A stretch of DNA of 33,171 bases from Jaenimonas drosophilae (lineage: Eukaryota > Euglenozoa > Kinetoplastea > Trypanosomatida > Trypanosomatidae): NCBI GenBank assembly GCA_030849065.1, contig JASAON010001461.1, forward strand, positions 1 to 33,171, read 5' to 3'. The notes below the pieces were generated by a model, which saw only the letters and a program-made list of their open reading frames with translations, was not told where the DNA came from and searched no databases. The translations under genes were made by a program, and so were the position numbers. Positions 1 to 6,448 of this stretch are shown piece by piece (positions within the stretch are counted from its first letter, which is position 1; every line of letters starts with the position of its first letter).

Positions 1-1292
1 AGAGCAGCGGCACGGAGCTTGCTGGTGAAGCCGTTCACGGTGCCCTTCACGAACATCTCCGTCTCAGTGGGGTACACGACCACACGAGTCACGAACTCAC
101 CCTTCTCATTTTGGGCCATGGTCGTGTTACCGAGAGGCTCCACCTTGGAGCGTCGTCCGAAGGTGAACTCTACGTGCACTTCGTACTTGAGGCTGTCGTT
201 ATAAAAGGCCCAGGTGTTCTCTTCACGATTGATGATCCGGTAGAGAAGATGGGGCTCCTCAAAGCACGAAAGCACCTCTCCCTTTACGGAGGGCTCGCCG
301 TTCTGGAACTCGGCGTTCTGCTCAGCCTCTTCTTCCTGAGCGTATACGGGAGCCATGCAGGTGGCCTGGTCAAACTCATCCTCGCTGCCGTCCTGGTCGT
401 GCTCCAATGGCTTCCACTCCTCTACCTTCTTGGGCTCACCACGCTGCACCAGGTAATCACGGTCGGTGACGTACACCGGCTCCTCCGACTGGGTGACGGG
501 GACATCCTCGCCAACAGGGCTCTCCTCGCGTGCGGCCTCATCTGCAGCTTCCTGGACAATCTCATCCGCTTTCTCCTCTTGCTCAGGAGTGGCTTCACGA
601 GCTTCGTGGTGTTCGTGCACTTCCACTGGTGAGGCAGCTTCCTGGGGCTCCTCAACAGCAGCCTCCTGGGCAGCCTCCTCAGCGGGGGTCTCCTCAACGG
701 GGGCCTCCTGCACAGCCTCCTCCTGGGCAGCTTCCTCCTGAGCAGCCTCTTCGGCGGGGGTCTCCTCAACGGGGGCCTCCTGTACAGCCTCCTCCTGGGC
801 AGCCTCTTCGGCGGGGGTCTCCTCAACGGGGGCCTCCTGAGCAGCCTCCTCCTGGGCAGCCTCCTCCTGAGCAGCCTCTTCGGCGGGGGTCTCCTCAACG
901 GGGGCCTCCTGTACAGCCTCCTCCTGGGCAGCTTCCTCCTGAGCAGCCTCTTCGGCGGGGGTTTCCTCAACGGGGGCCTCCTGAGCAGCCTCCTCCTGGG
1001 CAGCTTCCTCCTGAGCAGCCTCTTCGGCGGGGGTCTCCTCAACGGGGGCCTCCTGTACAGCCTCCTCCTGGGCAGCCTCTTCGGCGGGGGTTTCCTCAAC
1101 GGGGGCCTCCTGAGCAGCCTCCTCCTGGGCAGCCTCCTCGGCGGGGGTTTCCTCTACGGGAGCCTTGTGCTCCCCAATGATGTCGGTGATTTGACCAAGC
1201 AACTCATTCTCCTTCTTCTTGTGCTCAAGCAGTTCGACCACCTTCGATTCCAAGCGATTGTACTTCTCGTTGGCGTCGCTGGAGTGCTCCAT
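1..1292 (-). CDS. Calpain-like protein with N-terminal Glu/Ala repeat, 3' end beyond window
   Basis: The frame is open from an ATG at 1292 to the window edge (430 codons). Residues 1-43 are charged with a heptad-like spacing of Leu/Val/Ile, suggesting a short coiled coil. Residues 44 to about 215 are an acidic repeat built on APVEETPAEEAAQEEAVQE. Residues 216-275 are a further acidic linker. From about residue 276 (TDRDYLV) the sequence aligns with the whole N-terminus of the calpain-like protein at 27646-29760, including the GSEDEFD, LLYRIIN, WAFYND, VVVYPTETE and VNGFTSKLRA blocks of domain I. The calpain core would lie outside the window, so its catalytic residues cannot be judged. There is no Met-Gly acylation signal. 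By family analogy it may be a cytoskeletal or flagellar structural protein; that is inference. The repeat also leaves long frames open on both strands, which are shadows. Confidence 0.9.
   Translation of the reverse strand, partial: MEHSSDANEKYNRLESKVVELLEHKKKENELLGQITDIIGEHKAPVEETPAEEAAQEEAAQEAPVEETPAEEAAQEEAVQEAPVEETPAEEAAQEEAAQEEAAQEAPVEETPAEEAAQEEAAQEEAVQEAPVEETPAEEAAQEEAAQEEAAQEAPVEETPAEEAAQEEAVQEAPVEETPAEEAAQEEAAQEEAVQEAPVEETPAEEAAQEAAVEEPQEAASPVEVHEHHEAREATPEQEEKADEIVQEAADEAAREESPVGEDVPVTQSEEPVYVTDRDYLVQRGEPKKVEEWKPLEHDQDGSEDEFDQATCMAPVYAQEEEAEQNAEFQNGEPSVKGEVLSCFEEPHLLYRIINREENTWAFYNDSLKYEVHVEFTFGRRSKVEPLGNTTMAQNEKGEFVTRVVVYPTETEMFVKGTVNGFTSKLRAAA
648..1163 (-). repeat. Acidic protein repeat, alternating 57-bp and 72-bp units
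   Basis: Seven well-preserved units plus a decayed eighth encode a 19-residue unit (APVEETPAEEAAQEEAVQE or the AAQE form) or a 24-residue unit that carries one extra five-residue EEAAQ block. The order in the reading direction is 19, 19, 24, 24, 24, 19, 24, then a degenerate unit. Differences between units are almost only synonymous changes plus an Ala/Val switch near the unit end. Such near-identity indicates recent expansion by slippage or unequal exchange, so copy number is likely to vary between alleles. Confidence 0.93.
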
Positions 1293-1347
1293 GTTGTTTT
1301 AGTGAACCGGAAAGCGTTGATGATAAGTCCTGTATCAGTGGATTTCG

Positions 1348-1394
1348 CTGTCGGTATCAGGGAAAGGGTATACGTGGAAGTGAAAAGAAAAAAG
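1348..1394 (-). promoter_or_regulatory. Probable trans-splice signal for the repeat-bearing calpain-like gene
   Basis: Positions 1360-1394 are almost purely purine on the plus strand, so they form a polypyrimidine tract on the transcribed strand. The first AG after it is at 1349-1348, giving a 5' UTR of about 55 nt before the ATG at 1292. This fits the usual trypanosomatid arrangement but is predicted from composition only. Confidence 0.45.
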
Positions 1395-1814
1395 TTCTAA
1401 AGCTCGACGGCTAAGTGGGGGTCCACTAGCACACCAGAAAGAAGAGGAAAGAAGTAGTTGAGTCAATGGAAGCATGGCAACACCAGCACAGTCATGAAAA
1501 ACGGATTCGGGAACACTTCCCAGACAACCCCATCCAAACATTTGCTGCACGCATCATCCCCAAAAGTCCAATCATTTCACAATTGAATGCAAAAGAAAGG
1601 GCGAAAAAATGGCTGCTCCCCTACCATCGAGCTCGTCCACCCGGCACATGCCCTCAGTGGCGTGAACCCTCCTCGCACGGAGATTGAACCCTGAGAAGGA
1701 GAGCCACACAGTGGCCACGCCATCGCGACGAGTCCCATCCCACCAAAGGATGCGGAGATGGAGATGGACAACGGTGTGGAAAGAGATGAGTGCAAAAAGA
1801 AAACAAATGGTTAT

Positions 1815-2468
1815 CTAATGAAGCGGTCTTTGTGAGGATATCACAGGTGAAGTGGGCTTCTTTGGTTGGTGTGCTTCTACTAATACTTTCGCGGGGTAGT
1901 GCAGTTGGAGTTGATTTTTTTTCTTTGGACTCAAATGATAGCTTAGTGGGAGTCCACGTGCGTGAAGATATCTAGTGGGGATGGGCGGAGCAGCGGCGAT
2001 AATCAGGTCCCAAAGACCGTTCCTTCCATGGTGGCCGCCGGCATCGGCGACACAGCACAAGGCACATACTCGCCAGCCCAACATGTCGAGAGGGTGTCTC
2101 GATGTGTTGGGTTGCTCCCCCACACCCTTCTCTTTAGTCACCAAGAGAGTACGTTGCGGATCTATTTTGCGCGTCGCTTTCTCATCCTGTAGTTTGGCTG
2201 CCTTCGTGCAGAAGACCTGGCTTGGAGGCCGAGCAACTGCCAGCGATGACTCATGACAAGCAATCAGAAAGAAAAACGAAGTAACTGTGAAAGGGAGGGG
2301 CTGGGAGCAGGAGGAAGAATCCGCCAGGCGTGACGTGAAAGTCACGGCTGTGGTCTGGGGTGCGGCGTGGTGCGTCTGTCTGGCTGAAAAAGCCAATAAA
2401 AAGAAATGAATGAGCACACAGCGAAGATATTCGCAGCCAAAGCACTCCCGAGCATGAAGGAACTGCAT
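1815..2468 (-). other. Unsupported 217-codon ATG ORF in intergenic DNA
   Basis: An ATG-started frame on the transcribed strand codes for 217 residues rich in His, Ser, Leu and Pro. I recognise no domain. It overlaps the 2342-2500 candidate in another frame, so at most one of the two is likely to be translated. Pyrimidine-rich UTRs contain few stop codons, so length alone is weak evidence. Confidence 0.15.
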
Positions 2469-2500
2469 GAGGTACGCCTCTCGGGTATCTCAGCCTTCAT
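2342..2500 (-). CDS. Possible 52-residue single-span membrane protein
   Basis: The frame from ATG 2500 encodes a short basic/acidic start (MKAEIPERR), one hydrophobic span of roughly 20 residues (FMLGSALAANIFAVCSFISF, about residues 15-34), then a charged Pro/Arg-rich tail. An in-frame ATG at 2599 would give 85 residues with a His-rich lead. A strong polypyrimidine tract (2630-2690) followed by an AG at 2592-2591 lies just upstream, so this ORF would be the first on a separate mRNA. I do not recognise a family. It could be an artefact of T-rich UTR sequence. Confidence 0.3.
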   Translation of the reverse strand: MKAEIPERRTSCSSFMLGSALAANIFAVCSFISFYWLFQPDRRTTPHPRPQP

Positions 2501-2537
2501 GATCCTCACACTGCACCCCCCCCCCTCTCTGCACGCA

Positions 2538-2577
2538 TGATCTTCGTGATGATGGTACGACCCCATCGCGAAGATCA
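2538..2577. repeat. Imperfect inverted repeat, 14-bp arms
   Basis: The arms at 2538-2551 and 2564-2577 are complementary at 13 of 14 positions around a 12-nt loop (left arm TGATCTTCGTGATG). On the transcribed strand the one imperfection is an A.C mismatch. It lies downstream of the PUF stop codon, within or just upstream of the small ORF candidate. Confidence 0.7.
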
Positions 2578-2741
2578 CGCGGGTATGATACTCATCCATT
2601 TGATTATGGTGAAGGTAGTGGGTGCGAGGAGGAATAAAAAGTAGGTGGGAAGGAGGGAATCAAGCAAGAAAAAAAGAAGCAAGTGAAATGGGCGTAGGTA
2701 TAAAGTCATGCCCCACGTGTGCTCCAACTGCGGTTGTTACC

Positions 2742-4319
2742 TCAAGCAAATGGCATCATGGACTGACCGCGCATTGCGTGGCTCGACATTCCGCTACCTG
2801 TCGAACTGCCGCCTGTAGGCATGATGCTACCGCGCTTCAGCTTCAGCTTCGCCTCGATCTTGGCAGCAAATGGGCTGCCAGGGAGTGCGGATCGCAGTCT
2901 ATCCATCATGCGCTTGAGCTCCATGGGATGAGTGCTGGAATCAATGATGGACTGCACAACAAAGTTACCGTAGCTGTCGTACACCAACTCTCGCAGGGCA
3001 GCAGGATTGAAGATGAGCTCATCCAGGAGCGCGCGGCGAACAGCGGGGACATCGCCACACGTCTTGATCACTTTCTCAACCACGTTGCTCGCAAACTTGT
3101 TGCAACTCATGCGCAAGAAGAAGCCTGAGAAGCACGTCACAGCGTAGTGAGCGGCCATGGTAATTCCACTGTGCTCAATGGCACACTGCGTCACGTAGTT
3201 GCCAAAAGGATCCATGGCCATGTTGGCAAAGGTCGGCAGCAGCGGCTCCATCAGCACTTGCTTCTCCTGTGGACTGCACTGCTCATAGATCCGCATGAGT
3301 GCGATGCATCCTTGCTGAGTTGCCGCAAGGTATGGTGCGTTGCTGGCGAGAACGTCCACCACCGCATCAAGGTTGACCAAATGATGCTCAAACAGCGACT
3401 GGAGGGTTCGGCGTGTGTACTGGGTTGCGGTGCACATGTTGAGCACCAACGTCTCGGAGAATGTGGAAACTAGCGCTTCTGTCCGTGCAGCACCGCACAC
3501 CTCAACGAAGGTCCGGAGTACATGGCAGCCGTTGTTGTCTAGGGCCAAGGCATCCACGTTTTCTCTGGTGATTTCCTCCACTACGGCGTCAAGGACTGAA
3601 GGCAACTTGGTCCGGATGGCAGTTTGCAATGCGGTTTTGCCTGCAGCTGTGCAGGCCACGTCGACTATCTGGCCTCGGCAGTTGAAAATGTCGAAGACGT
3701 CCTCGCCACGCTGTTGGTCCTCCTCACTGTCAATGGTGGTCGTCTCCTGACGCGACATGTGGGAGTAGGTGCGTTGACTCACGGCGCTGCTCGGGTCGTA
3801 GTAAAAGGCCTGGCGTGGTGCAGTTGACGCATAGGGAGAGGATGGGGTGGTTGTGGAAGCCGTGGAGGAAGTGGCGTCAATCGTGCTCCTCGACTTCATT
3901 GACATGATTGGCACGGCATCAATTGAACGAAGCAATGCAAGGGGCCCGCCTGTGTTGGGCTGGGTGTATCGGGGGTGTGCGTTGTCGTAGCAGCCGTTGG
4001 AGCGGTGGTTGTCCATGGATCCGTAGTAATCGCCGTAGTAGAAAGAGCCAGAAGAGTAGCTAGCATAGTTCTGGTCCATGACGGGTTCTTCCATTGGCGA
4101 GGGTACTCGTGTAGGGCCATGGTGAAATGACAAGTGATGCTGATGTTTTGGGATAACCGCGTGGCTGGGAAGTGGCTGACTGACGGGATTGCGCGGAGGG
4201 GTCACGTAGGTGGCGTTGGTTGAGCTTTGGGCTCCTCTCTTGGCGGCAGCTCCTGGTCGGCCATTCTTTCCCGCGTAGCCATCGCGGATGGTGTTGGCGT
4301 TCACTTCACGAAGTTCCAT
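2742..4319 (-). CDS. Pumilio/PUF-domain RNA-binding protein
   Basis: This 525-residue protein has a low-complexity N-terminal half (residues 1-205, rich in Ser, Thr, Tyr, His, Pro, with a Tyr/Gly patch near 84-101) and a C-terminal PUF array (about 210-480). Repeat helices are visible at about 225 (GKTALQ), 262 (NGCHVLR), 300 (YTRRTLQ), 336 (QGCIALM), 371 (FGNYVTQ), 409 (FASNVVEK) and 449 (YGNFVVQ). The last three carry canonical base-reading sets: Asn/Gln, Ser/Glu and Asn/Gln. Under the established PUF code these read U, G and U, giving a UGU core; earlier repeats are degenerate. PUF proteins bind mRNA 3' UTRs and control stability or translation, the main level of gene control in trypanosomatids. 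The ATG at 4319 is the obvious start. I cannot assign a PUF number. Confidence 0.93.
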   Translation of the reverse strand: MELREVNANTIRDGYAGKNGRPGAAAKRGAQSSTNATYVTPPRNPVSQPLPSHAVIPKHQHHLSFHHGPTRVPSPMEEPVMDQNYASYSSGSFYYGDYYGSMDNHRSNGCYDNAHPRYTQPNTGGPLALLRSIDAVPIMSMKSRSTIDATSSTASTTTPSSPYASTAPRQAFYYDPSSAVSQRTYSHMSRQETTTIDSEEDQQRGEDVFDIFNCRGQIVDVACTAAGKTALQTAIRTKLPSVLDAVVEEITRENVDALALDNNGCHVLRTFVEVCGAARTEALVSTFSETLVLNMCTATQYTRRTLQSLFEHHLVNLDAVVDVLASNAPYLAATQQGCIALMRIYEQCSPQEKQVLMEPLLPTFANMAMDPFGNYVTQCAIEHSGITMAAHYAVTCFSGFFLRMSCNKFASNVVEKVIKTCGDVPAVRRALLDELIFNPAALRELVYDSYGNFVVQSIIDSSTHPMELKRMMDRLRSALPGSPFAAKIEAKLKLKRGSIMPTGGSSTGSGMSSHAMRGQSMMPFA

Positions 4320-4938
4320 GGTGCGAAGATGGAGTAGAAGAGAGGTATTGTTGCTCCGTAAGTGTGCTTGAGATGGTGCAGCTGAAGGAGCAGTGCTTCC
4401 AGCTAAGACTAGGAGAAGTAGTGGGTGGTGGTTCCGTTTGAATAAAACGCGGAGTGGGCTCTAGTGAAAAACTCAGCCACTATGGTGGTCGAGCAACCAA
4501 GTAGTAGTGAGTAAAAAAGAAAAGGTGTGCGTGAAGGGTCTAGTAGTATTTGGTACCGAAATATAAAAAAATTCAATACCAAACACAAAGATAAAATTAG
4601 TGTGAAGGCTCTCCAAACTCCGAGAGAGAATCGTCTATAAGGTCTACTGTGGCAATGGTAGAATAATGGAATAATGGAAACCAATTGGAAAGTGAACATA
4701 CTCGAGCGGCGATACTATCTGCGCTTGTCAGTGAACGAGTTGGGTGCGATACTCCACATGATGTTCCTTTGTCTCTTTTTGCTTTTTAGTCGTGAAACAC
4801 GCAGTTGCATAAAGTGGCAGCAAAGGCTTAAACGAAACTGTTAGTTGACCTCTCGTGCAAGCGCAACTCGGCCCTCTCAGCCAATGAACAAACGCCGCAT
4901 GAGGTGCGGAGCACAGGGTGCATCCGCAGTTGGTTTGT
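4320..4938. other. Intergenic region, PUF 5' side / exosome subunit 3' side
   Basis: I see no supported gene in these 619 bases. The part nearest the PUF start is pyrimidine-rich on the minus strand, as expected for a trans-splicing region. A 96-codon hydrophobic ORF (4409-4699) appears to be a by-product of T-rich sequence. Confidence 0.55.
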
Positions 4939-6135
4939 TTAGAAGTCCTTCATGGATTCCGTGCAGTCGGCAATGAGAGCCTCACACACGTGTGCTACAT
5001 CACCAATCACAGAAAGGCAGTCCTGCAGGGTAACTGGTTGAATCTCAGCAACAGATGAGGGTCTGGATGACGCCTTTGACGAGATACTGCTCCCGTCCTC
5101 CAACTTACTACGCTTGTTGGCGTTTGATGACTCACTCTCTCCGCCATTGTCAAGTCGCGGATGATTTCCGTGTCGCGTGGGGAGTTGCTGGTACTTGGCG
5201 TAGCTAATTTGTCCGGCAGTATTTGCGGCAACGTGAAGCTGCTGCGGGAGAGCCAACTCCTCCAAGCTGGTTGGGTCAACGACATAGTGTCTCGTTGGCG
5301 ATAGCAATGCAACACACAACACCGGCAGTGTATCCCATCGAACCGCCTTGGCATACTCCCTGCTGGCGTCCACCTCCACCGATATCCCACCAGGGCCTTC
5401 ATGAAGGGTTACCGAAGGTAGCCGCAGAGCCTTTAGCGCGCAATGCACCGCTAATCCCACTGCTGTTAGGAGATTGCCTCCAACAGACTCAAGCATGTGC
5501 ACCTCCACGTCAATTCGGAAGGCAAACCCCTTCCCTACATACAAATCCCGTGCAGGAAATCCACAAGTACTAGAGCTGCCGCCTGTGGCGTCCCTGCGCT
5601 GTGGTGCATCCTGCAGATTCCCATCATCCTCAGCGCCATCGTTCAAAGCAGTGTCTGCAACCACCTCTGCCTCCGCCACCCCGCCCTGAAGCTCCTCGGA
5701 GAACACCTGTACCTCAGCCGCACCAAAGGCATGGCGCACGCTGACAGCCAGGAAATCTAGAAACGCCCGACGGTAAGCAGCGGACCGCCCGCCAACCTGT
5801 CGCGTGTAACCGTCCAAGGCGGTAGGAGTGCCATCGAGACGAATGTACAGTGTGCCGAAGCCATCGTCACCACCCTCCTCTCTGCTACTGTAGCTGGTGG
5901 ACGGCGAGACCTCGACAATGGATGGCCGTGCAGCGGCCAGAACCGTGGTTTCTCCTAGAGAGATCTCAACATGGCTTCCCTCTCCACTTGGAGCATCGTG
6001 GGCAAAGAGAGACCGCACGCCAACCGGTCGGTGCTGCACCAGTGTTCGGCCATCGCCGCGCACGTCACTTTCGATCCCGCCGTGGATATAGAGCAGCTCC
6101 GCCTCACTGACACCACTGCTAGTAAGGCTTGGCAT
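4939..6135 (-). CDS. RRP42: Exosome core subunit, RNase PH family, RRP42/EXOSC7-like
   Basis: This 398-residue protein opens with the family signature (YIHGGIESDVRGDGR, residues 16-30; then HRPVGV), followed by a beta-strand block ISLGETTVLAAARPSIVEV (58-76). The second half retains LESVGGNLLTAVGLAVHCALKALRLP (215-240) and YVVDPTSLEE (284-293), matching the RRP42-type order. It should be one of six ring subunits of the RNA exosome, which processes rRNA precursors and degrades RNA. Ring subunits of this branch are normally catalytically silent in eukaryotes. It is longer than typical RRP42 because of two hydrophilic insertions (about 150-197, acidic; about 320-368, Ser/Lys-rich). Paralogues RRP45 and RRP43 are alternatives, but the opening motif favours RRP42. 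The start is the ATG at 6135. Confidence 0.82.
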   Translation of the reverse strand: MPSLTSSGVSEAELLYIHGGIESDVRGDGRTLVQHRPVGVRSLFAHDAPSGEGSHVEISLGETTVLAAARPSIVEVSPSTSYSSREEGGDDGFGTLYIRLDGTPTALDGYTRQVGGRSAAYRRAFLDFLAVSVRHAFGAAEVQVFSEELQGGVAEAEVVADTALNDGAEDDGNLQDAPQRRDATGGSSSTCGFPARDLYVGKGFAFRIDVEVHMLESVGGNLLTAVGLAVHCALKALRLPSVTLHEGPGGISVEVDASREYAKAVRWDTLPVLCVALLSPTRHYVVDPTSLEELALPQQLHVAANTAGQISYAKYQQLPTRHGNHPRLDNGGESESSNANKRSKLEDGSSISSKASSRPSSVAEIQPVTLQDCLSVIGDVAHVCEALIADCTESMKDF

Positions 6136-6448
6136 ATGTCTAGAGCTCGACAGATGAAACTAATCTTCAGGTCGAGCCTCTCTACAGGTGAAAGAAAGTA
6201 TTGAAGGAACAGAATAGAGGGATCCCACATACACGGTCATTAACAATCACTGGACACACACGGTCTTGGGAGACACAAATCCCTATACGTACAGTCACGG
6301 GTTGCTACACTTGCAAAAATCCGCTCTGGAGCGGTACCAACGGGCTGCACAATGAATCTAACCCATTCCAGAGAGGGAGCGATCCCAGTTGTTGGTCCAG
6401 AACGCACTTTGCGTAAAGCTTTCACTCCACCCCATGAACCACGATCAT
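6136..6448. other. Intergenic region between RRP42-like and beta-COP genes
   Basis: This 313-base gap contains the predicted splice signal of the RRP42-like gene (6182-6222). I see no gene or repeat in it. Confidence 0.6.
6182..6222 (-). promoter_or_regulatory. Probable trans-splice signal for the RRP42-like gene
   Basis: A purine run on the plus strand at about 6187-6222 is a polypyrimidine tract on the transcribed strand. The first AG after it is at 6183-6182, about 47 nt before the start codon at 6135. This is a composition-based prediction. Confidence 0.45.

Larger units (their letters stand above)
1293..2741. other. Intergenic region between the repeat-bearing calpain and PUF genes
   Basis: This 1.4-kb stretch has no recognisable conserved gene. 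Next to the PUF stop codon a strong minus-strand polypyrimidine tract (about 2630-2690) appears only about 50 nt downstream of the stop, which suggests either a very short PUF 3' UTR or a small extra gene here. It also holds a ten-C run (2516-2525), a long hairpin (2538-2577) and two overlapping candidate ORFs (2342-2500 and 1815-2468, different frames). Confidence 0.6.

Noticed and set aside
422..1180. Long ORFs in other frames across the repeat, including an Arg/Pro/Leu-rich minus-strand frame and a Gln/Pro/Gly-rich plus-strand frame.
   Set aside because: A short-period repeat without stops stays open in several frames. The Glu/Ala frame has an ATG, continues into a recognised domain I and is the real one.
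4409..4699. A 96-codon hydrophobic ATG ORF upstream of the PUF gene.
   Set aside because: It lies in T-rich sequence typical of a trans-splicing region, where translated frames look hydrophobic by composition; no acceptor or family supports it.
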